Below, piece by piece: positions 36,504 through 46,237 of a stretch of 64,000 nt of DNA (the first letter of the stretch is position 1; each line of letters starts with the position of its first letter). The position numbers and the translations under genes are program-made. Source of the stretch: Thalassotalea sp. ND16A. Lineage in GTDB: Bacteria; Pseudomonadota; Gammaproteobacteria; Enterobacterales; Alteromonadaceae. The stretch covers positions 1-64,000 of the forward strand of contig NZ_JQDZ01000125.1 of assembly GCF_000764205.1 (NCBI RefSeq). Direction: 5' to 3'. Below the pieces are notes generated by a model. It saw only the letters and a program-made list of their open reading frames with translations, had not been told where the DNA came from and ran no database searches.

Positions 36504-38471
36504 TTACTCGTTTTTACTGTTCTCAGGGTCAGTGTTATTCAATTTGCGTAAAAATTTTACCGCACTGTTAATCTCTCGGGTTCGGGTCATGTCTGGCAAA
36601 CTGGCCAAAAACACTTGTCCATAAGGCCGGTTAACCAGGCGTGTGTCACAAATGGCTAACACGCCTTTATCGCTGGTGTCGCGAATTAAACGACCAACCC
36701 CCTGTTTTAGGGCTATCACCGCTTGTGGCAATTGTATTTGCGCAAAGGGATCACCGCCCTTGCGTTTTACGTCTTCACTTTTGGCTTGCAGTAACGGCTC
36801 ATCTGGGGCGCTAAACGGTAATTTATCAATGATAACACAGGTAAGATCATCGCCTCTTACATCCACCCCCTCCCAAAAGCTGGCCGTTGCCAGTAACACC
36901 GCCTGTTTTTGCTCGACAAATTGTTCAAGCAAAATACTTTTCGCCATTTGCCCCTGTACTAGCAACGGATTGTCAATTTCTTCGGCCAACAGTTCCGCCA
37001 CCTGATTGAGCATCCGATACGAGGTGAACAAGATAAAACAGCTACCATTACTGGCTTTTATCAAGGGAATGGCAATATTTACCAGCGCTTTACCACGATT
37101 AAAGTTACTCGCTTCGGGCAAATATCTTGGCACCAACAGTTTTGATTGCTGCGGATAATCAAACGGGCTTTCCAATAATAATTGTTTGGCCGCGGCAAGT
37201 CCTAGATCATCGGTAAAATGAGTAAAATTGCCATTAACCGCCAGTGTTGCCGAGGTAAATATCCAGCCGGCGTTGGCACTGTCCATATACTGTTGAAATT
37301 TATCGGCAATCGATAGCGGGGTTTGATGCAATACCACATGCCTGCGTGTGGTTTCATACCAAAGGCTCATGCCTAGGCGGTCGACATCACTCATCACTTC
37401 ATACTTGGATAATAATTCAGTGACCCGCTCAAAACAGTTATCGATCACTTCACTGCGCGATACACACATCTTTAATACGTCGTATAAAAATTTTAAGTCA
37501 TCATGCAACTGTAAAAACGCCCGAGCAAACTGCCCTTGCTTGATTTTTTGGCGCCAATTACCGCGCTCTGCGTCTTGGCCAAAGAGCAAACGAAAATCGC
37601 CGGCGGCACGCATCAGTTTTTCTGCCGCTTTTAATAATTGTTTTACATCGGTAAGTTCGGTGCGATATTGCTGCAAACAATCGCTCGCCACTTCTAACAG
37701 TTGCCGGGTAGAAAAAGCCTGGCCGAAATATTCGCTGGCAATATCACCTAACTGATGCGCCTCATCGAATATCACCACATCAGATTCAGGGATTAATTCA
37801 CCAAAACCGGTATCTTTTAATGCCATATCGGCAAAAAACAAATGATGATTCACCACCACTAAATCCGCCTCTATGGCGCGTTCTCTGGCTTTCATCAAAT
37901 AACACTTGCCATAATCCGGACAATTTCTGCCCAGGCAATTATCGGTGGTGGAAGTGATTTGTGCAAAAATTGATGAATCTTCGGCAACCTTGGTGAGCTC
38001 ACCGATATCGCCCGATTGGGTTTCACTTGACCATTGCCGCACCGATGCTAAATCACTTAACGATTTAGCATCCAGCATTACCCCGGCCTGATGCCGTTTT
38101 TGCGGTGAACTGGAAAAGTTTTCTTCTAAGCGGAACAAACATAAATAATTGCTTCGGCCTTTCAATAACGCAATTTTTTGGCCGCTGCCTAATGCTGCTT
38201 TAACCAGTGGTAAATCTTTATGAAACAGTTGCTCTTGCAGGTTTTTGGTACCGGTAGAGACAATCACCTTTTTACCTGAGCTTAATGCTGGCACTAAATA
38301 AGCGAAGGTTTTCCCGGTACCGGTGCCCGCTTCGACCACCAGAGAGTTTTTCGCGCTAATGGTTTTACTCACCGCTTGTGCCATATCAAGCTGAGCTTGT
38401 CGTGGATTAAATCCGGGGATCACTTGTGCCAACGGGCCATCTTTGGCAAAGGCGGATAAAATGCTAGTCAT
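36504..38471 (-). CDS. yoaA: DinG/XPD-family ATP-dependent helicase YoaA
   Basis: Iron-sulfur 5'-3' DNA helicase, in E. coli tied to repair of stalled forks through HolC. 655 residues (E. coli 636). Walker A EAGTGTGKTFAYLVPAL (near 47-63), Fe-S cysteines including NCLGRNCPDYGKCYLMKA (near 185-202), DEAH box FDEAHQL, and C-terminal GVGRLIRDTSDKGVLAICD. ATG start. Upstream of tsaB on the same strand with 136 bp between. Confidence 0.94.
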   Translation of the reverse strand: MTSILSAFAKDGPLAQVIPGFNPRQAQLDMAQAVSKTISAKNSLVVEAGTGTGKTFAYLVPALSSGKKVIVSTGTKNLQEQLFHKDLPLVKAALGSGQKIALLKGRSNYLCLFRLEENFSSSPQKRHQAGVMLDAKSLSDLASVRQWSSETQSGDIGELTKVAEDSSIFAQITSTTDNCLGRNCPDYGKCYLMKARERAIEADLVVVNHHLFFADMALKDTGFGELIPESDVVIFDEAHQLGDIASEYFGQAFSTRQLLEVASDCLQQYRTELTDVKQLLKAAEKLMRAAGDFRLLFGQDAERGNWRQKIKQGQFARAFLQLHDDLKFLYDVLKMCVSRSEVIDNCFERVTELLSKYEVMSDVDRLGMSLWYETTRRHVVLHQTPLSIADKFQQYMDSANAGWIFTSATLAVNGNFTHFTDDLGLAAAKQLLLESPFDYPQQSKLLVPRYLPEASNFNRGKALVNIAIPLIKASNGSCFILFTSYRMLNQVAELLAEEIDNPLLVQGQMAKSILLEQFVEQKQAVLLATASFWEGVDVRGDDLTCVIIDKLPFSAPDEPLLQAKSEDVKRKGGDPFAQIQLPQAVIALKQGVGRLIRDTSDKGVLAICDTRLVNRPYGQVFLASLPDMTRTREINSAVKFLRKLNNTDPENSKNE

Positions 38472-38700
38472 TATTCGTGTTCATGCAGATCGATAAGTGA
38501 TTACGCGGTTAGATTAATGAATCCATTATAACCAGTAAAGAATAGGGCTGAATAGTAAAATTGTTTTGCGGGCTAATATTCACGTAATATTATTGTAACA
38601 ATTAAGCTTTATTATAACTTTAAGATAGGGTTAATTAGTTACTCATAAGCAAAAGTTATGAGCTATATCGTAATAATTAGACTATTGTTAAATTAATTTC
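38472..38700. other. Intergenic region between yoaA and the his leader
   Basis: AT-rich sequence with no gene. It must hold the leftward yoaA promoter near 38480-38560. It also has several short inverted repeats (CATAA...TTATG around 38645-38665), none convincing as an operator. Confidence 0.35.
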
Positions 38701-38729
38701 TTGCGAGATTAGTGTAAAAGCTTTATTGT
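38701..38729 (+). promoter_or_regulatory. Probable his operon promoter
   Basis: TTGCGA at 38701-38706, a 17-bp spacer, and TATTGT at 38724-38729 fit a sigma70 promoter. Transcription would start about 30 bases before the leader peptide, as expected for an attenuated operon. Confidence 0.55.
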
Positions 38730-38768
38730 TTATGCAACTGCATATTTATTTACTTATTGAGAAGATTT

Positions 38769-38813
38769 ATGAACAACCTGAACTTGCGCCACCATCATCA
38801 TATTATCGATTAG
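38769..38813 (+). CDS. hisL: his operon leader peptide
   Basis: A 14-codon frame (M N N L N L R H H H H I I D) with four consecutive His codons and a GAGAAG ribosome binding site. The stop at 38811-38813 touches the first attenuator stem. Ribosome stalling on the His codons when histidyl-tRNA is short would favour the antiterminator. Fewer His codons than in E. coli (seven), but the layout is the same. Confidence 0.9.
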   Translation: MNNLNLRHHHHIID

Positions 38814-38906
38814 CCCTCAGGTTATTCGCCGAGGGTCTATGGACTCTTCAGCGTGTAAATCAACATAAGCACAGCCCCGAAAGAGTCCACTTTTTCGGGG
38901 TTTTTT
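38814..38906 (+). promoter_or_regulatory. his transcription attenuator
   Basis: Three alternative stems. Pause hairpin: CCCTC (38814-38818) with GAGGG (38831-38835). Antiterminator: TGGACTCTT (38840-38848) with AAGAGTCCA (38881-38889). Terminator: CCCCGAAA (38875-38882) with TTTCGGGG (38893-38900), followed by six Ts. The antiterminator and terminator share 38881-38882 and the terminator loop, so they exclude each other. Confidence 0.88.
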
Positions 38907-38974
38907 ATTCCCGACAATTTTACTAAAAATTTAATAGTTTTATCGCAAACAAACCATTTGCAAAGGAAATAATC

Positions 38975-39880
38975 ATGACAAGCAACGATACAAAAAGACT
39001 TAGAATTGCCATCCAAAAATCAGGTCGCTTAAGCGATGAGTCACAAGGCTTATTTAAAAAATGTGGGATGAAAATCAATTTAGCCGACCGACGCCTAATT
39101 GCCCATGTTGCCAATATGCCGATTGATTTAATGCTGGTCCGGAGCTCAGACATTCCCGGTCTGGTGATGGATGGTGTCTGTGACTTAGGCATTGTTGGTG
39201 ATAATACTTTGGAAGAACACGCACTGGAACGTCAGTTAACCGGCGAAAACTCAAAATATGAAAAGATATCGTCGTTAAACTTTGGTGCTTGTCGTTTATC
39301 AATCGCCCTACCTGAAGAAGTGGAATATGAAGGCATTCAAAGCTTGGATGGTTTGCGACTGGCCACCACTTACCCGAGATTATTGAATCGTTTTGCCAGC
39401 GCCAACAATATTAAGTTTGAATTTTGTAAATTAAACGGCTCAGTCGAAGTTGCGCCACGCGTTGGCCTGGCCGATGGCATTTGTGATTTGGTCTCAACCG
39501 GTACCACGCTTGAAGCCAATGGTTTGAAAGAAGTGGAAGTGATTTATCAATCGAAAGCGGCACTGATCAAAGGCGAAGGGCCGTTAAATGCGGTAAAACA
39601 ACAAACGTTAGATACTTTGTTGCCACGGATTAAAGGCGTTTTAAAAGCCAGAGAAAGCAAATACATTATGCTGCACGCGCCAAAAGACAGATTAAATGAA
39701 GTCGTTGCGCTAATGCCTGGCAGTGAAACGCCAACGGTATTGCCTTTAGCCGAACGCGATGACCGGGTAGCCATACACATGGTAAGCACCGAAACCTTCT
39801 TCTGGGAAACCATGGAGGAGTTAAAAAACTTAGGTTGTAACTCGATATTGGTGATGCCAATTGAAAAAATGATGGGGTAA
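38975..39880 (+). CDS. hisG: ATP phosphoribosyltransferase (long form)
   Basis: First step of histidine synthesis, feedback-inhibited by histidine. 301 residues (E. coli 299): the long form with a C-terminal ACT-like regulatory domain (about 225-301), so no HisZ is needed. [11 protein letters not shown] at the start and [16 protein letters not shown] (PRPP-binding loop) near 175. ATG after AAAGGAAAT. First gene of an eight-gene operon. Confidence 0.97.
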   Translation: MTSNDTKRLRIAIQKSGRLSDESQGLFKKCGMKINLADRRLIAHVANMPIDLMLVRSSDIPGLVMDGVCDLGIVGDNTLEEHALERQLTGENSKYEKISSLNFGACRLSIALPEEVEYEGIQSLDGLRLATTYPRLLNRFASANNIKFEFCKLNGSVEVAPRVGLADGICDLVSTGTTLEANGLKEVEVIYQSKAALIKGEGPLNAVKQQTLDTLLPRIKGVLKARESKYIMLHAPKDRLNEVVALMPGSETPTVLPLAERDDRVAIHMVSTETFFWETMEELKNLGCNSILVMPIEKMMG

Positions 39881-39883
39881 GTC

Positions 39884-41173
39884 ATGTTAATTTGGTCGGA
39901 ACTAACTAACACTGAGCAGTTACAAGCATTAGCAAGACCTGCCATAAGTGACAATAAAAGCTTGAGCATAGCGGTGGCAAACATCATTGATAAAGTAGAC
40001 AAGCAAGGCGATGTTGCCTTGTTTGACTTAACCAATGAATTTGACAAGGTTAAGCTTAGCAGCTTGCGCTTAACCGATAAGGCCGTGGTAAACGCCACTC
40101 AAAGATTATCAGATAAACGTAAACTGGCGATTCAAACGGCGTACGGACAAATTGAGCGCTTTCACAGTGCACAACTTGCTCAGGATATTGAAGTGGAAAC
40201 TCTGCCAGGGGTGAAATGTACACTCAAAACTGAAGCCATTGAAAGCGTCGGTTTGTATATTCCTGCAGGCTCTGCGCCACTGCCATCAACGGTGTTGATG
40301 TTAGGGGTACCGGCAAAACTGGCTGGTTGCGACCGAGTAGTACTGGTTTGTCCGCCTAACCAACAAGGTGTAATTGCCGATGAAATTATTTATGCGGCTA
40401 AACTTTGCCAAATAAGTGAAATTTACACCATAGGTGGTGCACAAGCAGTTGCAGCGTTAGCTTTGGGTACTGAATCGATAAAGCCGGTGAATAAAGTATT
40501 TGGCCCGGGGAATCGTTTTGTCACCGAAGCGAAAAAACAGTTGTCACAACTTGTCCCTGGCTTTGCCATCGATATGCCCGCGGGTCCGTCTGAATTATTA
40601 GTGATTAGCGACAGCAGCGCCAACCCGGCGTTTGTTGCCGCCGATTTATTATCGCAAGCTGAGCACGGGGTAGACTCGCAAGTCATATTGCTCACCGAAA
40701 GCCAACCAATGGCGCTAGCGGTAGAGGCGGAATTAGATAAACAAATACAATCCTTAAGTCGCAAAGCCATTGCCGAAGTGGCGTTAAAACAAAGCCGGTT
40801 AATTATTTGTGACGATATGGCGCAAGCGGTACAGGTATCAAACGCCTATGGTCCTGAGCATTTATCCATTCAAACCGAAAGCCCACGACAACTGATGCAG
40901 GGTATTCGTAACGCCGGCTCTATTTTTGTTGGTAGCTACTCGCCTGAATCTGCCGGCGACTATGCCAGTGGCACGAATCACGTCCTGCCGACTTATGGCT
41001 ATTCAAAAGTGATCTCGTCGTTATCCTTAGCCGATTTCTCGCGTCGCTATACCGTACAGGAATTAACCAAGTCGGGGCTACAATCATTGAGTGAAACCAT
41101 CATAGAATTAACCGATGCCGAAGGCTTAGATGCACACCAACGGGCGGTGACTATTCGTTTGGAGGAAAGCTAA
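39884..41173 (+). CDS. hisD: Histidinol dehydrogenase
   Basis: Oxidises histidinol to histidine in two NAD-dependent steps with zinc. 429 residues (E. coli 434). IPAGSAPLPSTVLM, GGAQAVAALA, VFGPGNRFVTEAKK and DMPAGPSELLV are the family signatures, and AYGPEHLSIQ and GTNHVLPT near the C-terminus bind metal and substrate. Starts four bases after hisG; its TAA overlaps the hisC ATG. Confidence 0.97.
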   Translation: MLIWSELTNTEQLQALARPAISDNKSLSIAVANIIDKVDKQGDVALFDLTNEFDKVKLSSLRLTDKAVVNATQRLSDKRKLAIQTAYGQIERFHSAQLAQDIEVETLPGVKCTLKTEAIESVGLYIPAGSAPLPSTVLMLGVPAKLAGCDRVVLVCPPNQQGVIADEIIYAAKLCQISEIYTIGGAQAVAALALGTESIKPVNKVFGPGNRFVTEAKKQLSQLVPGFAIDMPAGPSELLVISDSSANPAFVAADLLSQAEHGVDSQVILLTESQPMALAVEAELDKQIQSLSRKAIAEVALKQSRLIICDDMAQAVQVSNAYGPEHLSIQTESPRQLMQGIRNAGSIFVGSYSPESAGDYASGTNHVLPTYGYSKVISSLSLADFSRRYTVQELTKSGLQSLSETIIELTDAEGLDAHQRAVTIRLEES

Positions 41174-42315
41174 TGGTTGCCAGCTCTAAAACCTTAACCA
41201 ATAATGAAACCGATGACTTAGTTAATGCCTTGGTCCGTAAAGACGTGCTCAACATGGTGCCCTATCAGTCGGCGCGCAGAGAGCAGTCTGGCGGCAGTTG
41301 TTGGTTAAATGCCAACGAAGCCGGTAACAGCAACGATTTATCGGTTAATTTGCAAAACTTAAATCGTTACCCGGATTTTCAGCCACAGCAATTAATTAGT
41401 GCTTATGCCGATTATGCCGGCGTTGATAATAACCAGGTGTTGGCCACGCGGGGTGCCGATGAAGGTATTGAAGTATTGATCAGAACCTTTTGCGAAACAG
41501 CTTCTAACAATAAGAATGCCGGCAATAGTGATAGCATCATTATTTGCCCGCCAACCTATGGCATGTATGCAATTAGTGCCAAAGGTCACGCCGCCAATAT
41601 TATCACGTTGCCATTAACCAATGATTTGCAATTAGACCTAGATGGCTTAACCGCAAATAAAGACAATGCCAAAATCGTATTTATCTGCTCACCGAATAAC
41701 CCGACCGGCGATGTGATCAAACGTGACGATATTATTTCCACCTTAGAGCTGTTTAAAAACTCGGCGTTAGTGGTGGTTGATGAAGCTTACATCGAATTTT
41801 GTCCCGAATTTTCAACCGTAACCTTATTAAACGACTACCCCAACTTAGTAATTTTACGCACTTTATCAAAAGCCTTTGCCTTGGCCGGCCTGCGTTGTGG
41901 TTTTACCCTGGCAAGTCACAATATCATTGAGATGATGGCGAAAATCATCGCCCCATACCCTATCTCGAATCCGGTCAGTGCCATTGCCAGTCAAGCATTG
42001 ACCGCCGATTTAGCCCTAATGCAACAGCGAGTCGACAGCACCAATCAACTAAATCAACACATTGCCAGTTTTTTAGATGCACAGCCCTGGCTAGTAAAGC
42101 GCTTTAGCTCAAAAACCAATTACATTTTGTTCCAAGCCGACAATGCCCAACAAATATTTGCAGCTCTGGTAGAGCACGGCGTATTAATTCGCAATCAATC
42201 GAGCCAACTGGGTTTGAATAATTGTTTACGAGTGAGTATTGGCAGTATTGAGGAACTTGAATTATTTAAAAATGCAGTCAACAATTTTAACAGCAATCAG
42301 CAATCAGGAAGTTAG
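41173..42315 (+). CDS. hisC: Histidinol-phosphate aminotransferase
   Basis: PLP-dependent transamination of imidazole-acetol phosphate. 380 residues (E. coli 356); the extra length is mostly an N-terminal leader of about 20 residues. CSPNNPTGD and VVDEAYIEF are fold type I motifs; the PLP-binding Lys is in TLSKAFALAGLRCGF near residue 233. Overlaps hisD by one base. Confidence 0.96.
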   Translation: MVASSKTLTNNETDDLVNALVRKDVLNMVPYQSARREQSGGSCWLNANEAGNSNDLSVNLQNLNRYPDFQPQQLISAYADYAGVDNNQVLATRGADEGIEVLIRTFCETASNNKNAGNSDSIIICPPTYGMYAISAKGHAANIITLPLTNDLQLDLDGLTANKDNAKIVFICSPNNPTGDVIKRDDIISTLELFKNSALVVVDEAYIEFCPEFSTVTLLNDYPNLVILRTLSKAFALAGLRCGFTLASHNIIEMMAKIIAPYPISNPVSAIASQALTADLALMQQRVDSTNQLNQHIASFLDAQPWLVKRFSSKTNYILFQADNAQQIFAALVEHGVLIRNQSSQLGLNNCLRVSIGSIEELELFKNAVNNFNSNQQSGS

Positions 42316-42318
42316 ACC

Positions 42319-43425
42319 ATGAAAGAGCCAATTAAAAACCCAGTGATAAACTTAGCGTCTAACTCAGATATTTTATTTATTGACCGCGATGGTACCTTAA
42401 TTGAAGAGCCAATTACCGATAAACAAGTAGACAGTTTAGAAAAGCTGGTGTTTGAACCTAATGTGATCCCGGTGCTGTTAAAGCTGCAACAAAGTGGCTA
42501 TAAACTGGTGTTAGTGTCGAACCAGGATGGCTTGGGGACTGACAGTTACCCACAAGCCGACTTTGATTTACCGCACGATAAAATGCTCGAACTTTTTAGT
42601 TCACAAGGGGTGAATTTTAGCGACCAGCTAATTTGCCCCCATTTTGATGAAGAAAATTGTAGCTGCCGCAAACCTAAATTGGGTTTGGTCAGTGATTATC
42701 TGCAACAAGGGAAAGTTAACTTTGCCAACTCTTTTGTCATTGGCGACAGAGAAACCGACATCGGCTTAGCGAAGAATATGGGCCTACCCGGCATTCAATA
42801 CAATCGCGAAACGTTGAACTGGAACGATATTAGTGAGCAATTGTTAGTTAATGCGCGTATCGCCAAGGTTACCCGCACCACCAAAGAAACCGACATAAAT
42901 GTTGAAGTTAACCTCGATAAAACCGGCGGTAGTCATATTGCTACCGGTATTGGCTTTTTTGATCATATGCTAGATCAAATTGCCACTCACGGTGGCTTTT
43001 CATTAACTTGTACCGTAGACGGTGATTTACATATTGATGACCACCACAGCGTAGAAGATACCGCGTTGGCGCTAGGCGATGCCTTAAAGCAGGCACTGGG
43101 CAATAAACGCGGCATTAACCGTTTTGGTTTTGTATTACCTATGGATGAATGTAAAGCGGAATGTAGTCTTGACTTATCTGGTCGTGCGCACTTGGAGTTT
43201 AACAGCGAATTTAGCGATAACCGCGTTGGTGGCATGAGTACACAAATGGTCAGTCACTTTTTCAAGAGTTTATCCGATGGCATGGCCATTACCCTGCACT
43301 TATCGACCACAGCAGGCAATTGTCACCATCAGGTTGAAAGTTTATTCAAAGTATTTGGCCGAGCATTGGGCCAGGCGATCACGGTATCCGGTGATGCTCT
43401 GCCAAGCTCAAAAGGTGTTTTATAA
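42319..43425 (+). CDS. hisB: Bifunctional histidinol-phosphatase / imidazoleglycerol-phosphate dehydratase
   Basis: 368 residues (E. coli 355), the enterobacterial-type fusion. N-terminal HAD phosphatase: [15 protein letters not shown] (near 17-31) and the zinc cysteines [15 protein letters not shown]-terminal dehydratase from about 195: [33 protein letters not shown] and a late [16 protein letters not shown]. Its stop overlaps hisH. Confidence 0.97.
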   Translation: MKEPIKNPVINLASNSDILFIDRDGTLIEEPITDKQVDSLEKLVFEPNVIPVLLKLQQSGYKLVLVSNQDGLGTDSYPQADFDLPHDKMLELFSSQGVNFSDQLICPHFDEENCSCRKPKLGLVSDYLQQGKVNFANSFVIGDRETDIGLAKNMGLPGIQYNRETLNWNDISEQLLVNARIAKVTRTTKETDINVEVNLDKTGGSHIATGIGFFDHMLDQIATHGGFSLTCTVDGDLHIDDHHSVEDTALALGDALKQALGNKRGINRFGFVLPMDECKAECSLDLSGRAHLEFNSEFSDNRVGGMSTQMVSHFFKSLSDGMAITLHLSTTAGNCHHQVESLFKVFGRALGQAITVSGDALPSSKGVL

Positions 43426-44051
43426 TGAGTGACACTACATCAGCTGACGCGCTGATCATTGACACCGGTTGTGCCAATATCAGCTCGTTGAAATTTGCCC
43501 TGGAACGTCTGGGTTATCAAATTGATGTTTCGAAAGATATAGCCGCGATAAAGCAGGCGACGAAAGTATTTTTACCTGGCGTAGGCTCGGCCGAATATGC
43601 CATGGCTGGCATTAATGAGCGTGGCTTGTTTGCCACCATCACCGAGTTAACACAACCGGTATTGGGTATTTGTTTGGGCATGCAATTGATGACCAAACAT
43701 TCGGTTGAGAATGATATCGACACCCCTTGTTTAGGCGTTATCGATAGCAGCATTGCGAAAATTGCAACCAGTACCGATGCTAATTTAAGGTTGCCGCACA
43801 TGGGCTGGAATACTTTAGGTGAAATAACCGATTCTCCACTATTTTCCGACATTGGTAGCGATGATTATTTTTACTTTGTGCACACTTATTGCGCACCAGT
43901 ATCTCAGCAGACACTCGCCAGTTGTGATTATGGCCAACACTTTAGCGCCAGTTTGCAACAAGGCAACTTTTACGGGGTGCAATTTCACCCAGAACGCTCG
44001 GGTAAAGCCGGCGCAAAACTATTGAAAAACTTTATGGAGTTATGCGGATGA
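43425..44051 (+). CDS. hisH: Imidazole glycerol phosphate synthase, glutaminase subunit
   Basis: Supplies ammonia to HisF. 208 residues. Class I glutamine amidotransferase: nucleophile in LGICLGMQ (near residue 83) and His/Glu in FHPERSGKAG (near 187). Coupled to hisB (TAATG) and to hisA (ATGA). Confidence 0.97.
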   Translation: MSDTTSADALIIDTGCANISSLKFALERLGYQIDVSKDIAAIKQATKVFLPGVGSAEYAMAGINERGLFATITELTQPVLGICLGMQLMTKHSVENDIDTPCLGVIDSSIAKIATSTDANLRLPHMGWNTLGEITDSPLFSDIGSDDYFYFVHTYCAPVSQQTLASCDYGQHFSASLQQGNFYGVQFHPERSGKAGAKLLKNFMELCG

Positions 44052-44785
44052 TCATTCCAGCTATCGATTTAATTAATGGCAAAACCGTGCGCTTATACCA
44101 AGGCGATTATCAGCAAAAAACGGATTATCAACAAACACCCGAGCAGCTAGTAGCAAGTTACTTTGAACAAGGCGCTGATGTTTTGCATTTAGTCGATTTA
44201 GACGGCGCAAAAGACTCGAAACAACGACAAACACAACGCTTAAAAGAGATTATCAGTGTGGCAAAAATGCCGGTACAAGTTGGCGGCGGTGTACGTTGCC
44301 AGCAAGATGTTGATGATTTGCTTGCCCTTGGCGCCAGTAAGGTGGTGATCGGCTCATTGGCGATCAAACAGCCGGAGTTGGTAAAATCATGGCTCACGGT
44401 TTATGGCAAAGACAAAATCGTGTTAGCGCTAGACGTACAAATTAATGAGCAAGGTGATAAGTTATTACCCACTCACGGTTGGATTGAGCAAAGTAATACC
44501 ACGCTTGAGAGTTTGTTAGATTTTTATGGCAGCGATAACATTAGCCAGGTGTTATGTACTGACATTTCTAAAGATGGCACCTTAACCGGCTCAAACGTAG
44601 AATTATATCGCCAGCTGAAACAGCAATACCCAACTATCTTCTGGCAAGCATCTGGTGGCATCGGCTGTTTAGATGATATCAACAATGTTGCTCAATCTGG
44701 TGCTGACGGCATTATTTTAGGCAGAGCCTTGCTCGAAGGTAAGTTTACCCTGACGGAGGCAATATCATGCTGGCAAAACGCATAA
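44048..44785 (+). CDS. hisA: Phosphoribosylformimino-5-aminoimidazole carboxamide ribotide isomerase
   Basis: 245 residues, (beta/alpha)8 barrel. Start ATG 44048 chosen because MIIPAIDLI matches the family N-terminus and GGAG lies eight bases upstream; ATG 44042 would be too near the ribosome binding site. Catalytic Asp8 (AIDLINGK) and Asp near 130 (LALDVQ). Its end overlaps hisF by 19 bp. Confidence 0.96.
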   Translation: MIIPAIDLINGKTVRLYQGDYQQKTDYQQTPEQLVASYFEQGADVLHLVDLDGAKDSKQRQTQRLKEIISVAKMPVQVGGGVRCQQDVDDLLALGASKVVIGSLAIKQPELVKSWLTVYGKDKIVLALDVQINEQGDKLLPTHGWIEQSNTTLESLLDFYGSDNISQVLCTDISKDGTLTGSNVELYRQLKQQYPTIFWQASGGIGCLDDINNVAQSGADGIILGRALLEGKFTLTEAISCWQNA

Positions 44786-45546
44786 TCCCTTGTCTCGACG
44801 TTCGCGATGGCGTCGTGGTGAAAGGCGTTAAATTTAGAGATCATGAAATTATTGGTGACATAGTACCTTTAGCTAAACGCTACGCCGAAGAAGGTGCCGA
44901 CGAGCTGGTGTTTTACGATATCACCGCCAGCTCTGATGGCCGTACGGTTGATAAAAGTTGGGTTGAACGTATCGCGCAAGTGATCGACATTCCATTTTGT
45001 GTCGCTGGCGGCATCAAGTCCGAAGCCGAAGCCCAAAAAATGCTATTAATGGGGGCGGATAAAATATCAATCAACTCCCCTGCGTTGTCTGATCCAGAGC
45101 TGATTTCGCGACTCACTCGTCAATTTGGTCAACAATGTGTGGTGGTTGGTATCGATTCATTTTTTGATGAGAACACGCAGCAATACCAGGTCTATCAATT
45201 TACTGGCGATGAATCAAAATCGTCTAAAACCGTATGGCAAACCAAAGACTGGGTGGAAGAAGTACAACGCCGTGGCGCCGGTGAAATCGTATTAAATGTG
45301 ATGAATCAGGATGGTGTGCGCCAGGGTTATGATATTGAGCAACTGTCGATGATCAGAGCCGTGTGTAATATTCCATTAATCGCCTCCGGCGGTGCTGGCA
45401 CCATGGCACACTTTAACGATGTATTTAAGCAAGCCGATGTCGATGGCGCACTTGCTGCCAGCGTATTTCACAAAGGCATTATTGATATTCAAGAATTAAA
45501 ACAGTACTTACGCGCGCAAAACGTCGCCATAAGAGTTGAGAGATAA
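44767..45546 (+). CDS. hisF: Imidazole glycerol phosphate synthase, cyclase subunit
   Basis: Closes the imidazole ring with ammonia from HisH. 259 residues (E. coli 258). Catalytic Asp11 ([10 protein letters not shown]) and Asp130 (VVVGIDSFF); [14 protein letters not shown] is the phosphate-binding loop. Starts inside the end of hisA, so translation is coupled. Confidence 0.97.
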   Translation: MLAKRIIPCLDVRDGVVVKGVKFRDHEIIGDIVPLAKRYAEEGADELVFYDITASSDGRTVDKSWVERIAQVIDIPFCVAGGIKSEAEAQKMLLMGADKISINSPALSDPELISRLTRQFGQQCVVVGIDSFFDENTQQYQVYQFTGDESKSSKTVWQTKDWVEEVQRRGAGEIVLNVMNQDGVRQGYDIEQLSMIRAVCNIPLIASGGAGTMAHFNDVFKQADVDGALAASVFHKGIIDIQELKQYLRAQNVAIRVER

Positions 45547-45556
45547 AGAGAACACT

Positions 45557-46174
45557 ATGATCATTAACAAAGACAACATAGCCGAATTAGCCTGGGAAAA
45601 GATGGACAATATGCTCCCGGCAATCATTCAACACGCCGATACGGGTGCGGTATTAATGCAAGGTTACATGGACCAGGAAGCATTAACGCAAACCCTTGAA
45701 AGTGGCAAAGCCACATTCTTTTCTCGCAGCAAACAACGTTTGTGGCAAAAAGGCGAAAGCTCGAAAAACTATCTTTTAGTACAAGGCGTTTTAACCGACT
45801 GTGATCAGGACAGTTTGCTCATCAGCTGTCGACCACAAGGGCCGACTTGTCATTTAGGCACTAACTCTTGTTTCCCGGAAGAAAACATTAATCAGAAAAA
45901 CTTTTTAGGTTATCTGGAACACGTGATCGATACTCGTAAAAACGATAAACCAGAAGACAGCTATACTGCCCATCTATTATCGAGAGGTACGGCAAGAGTG
46001 GCTCAAAAAGTGGGTGAAGAAGGCGTGGAAGTGGCTCTTGCCGCGGCAACCAACCAAAAACAAGAATTTATCGGCGAATGTGCTGACTTGTTCTACCACA
46101 CTCTGGTATTGTTGGCAGATCAGGAAGTAGAATTAGCTGAAGTGATGGCGGTATTACAGTCTAGACATCAGTAG
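45557..46174 (+). CDS. hisI: Bifunctional phosphoribosyl-AMP cyclohydrolase / phosphoribosyl-ATP pyrophosphatase
   Basis: 205 residues from ATG 45557, which follows AAAGAG; an ATG at 45536 inside hisF is less likely. N-terminal cyclohydrolase with QGYMDQEAL, FFSRSKQRLWQKGESS and the zinc cysteines in DCDQDSLLI and GPTCHLGTNSC; C-terminal pyrophosphatase helices (LLSRGTARVAQKVGEEGVEVALAA). Last gene of the operon; no terminator seen after it. Confidence 0.96.
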   Translation: MIINKDNIAELAWEKMDNMLPAIIQHADTGAVLMQGYMDQEALTQTLESGKATFFSRSKQRLWQKGESSKNYLLVQGVLTDCDQDSLLISCRPQGPTCHLGTNSCFPEENINQKNFLGYLEHVIDTRKNDKPEDSYTAHLLSRGTARVAQKVGEEGVEVALAAATNQKQEFIGECADLFYHTLVLLADQEVELAEVMAVLQSRHQ

Positions 46175-46186
46175 CAACGAAAAACA

Positions 46187-46227
46187 GGAACTAGGAACTA
46201 GGAACTAGGAACTAGGAACTAGGAACT
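46187..46227. repeat. Heptanucleotide tandem repeat (GGAACTA)
   Basis: Five full GGAACTA units (46187-46221) plus GGAACT, with no mismatches. It starts 12 bp after the his operon and ends 11-23 bp before the GNAT gene. Exact short repeats change length by slippage, so copy number may vary between strains. Confidence 0.9.
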
Positions 46228-46237
46228 TTAACAGGAT

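Noticed and set aside
38726-38926. 66-codon frame over the his leader
   Set aside because: It runs in another frame through the leader peptide and attenuator stems; the His-rich frame at 38769-38813 and the alternative stems explain the region.
39547-40098. 183-codon frame on the minus strand
   Set aside because: It is antisense to the end of hisG and the start of hisD, both certain genes; no ribosome binding site or family match.
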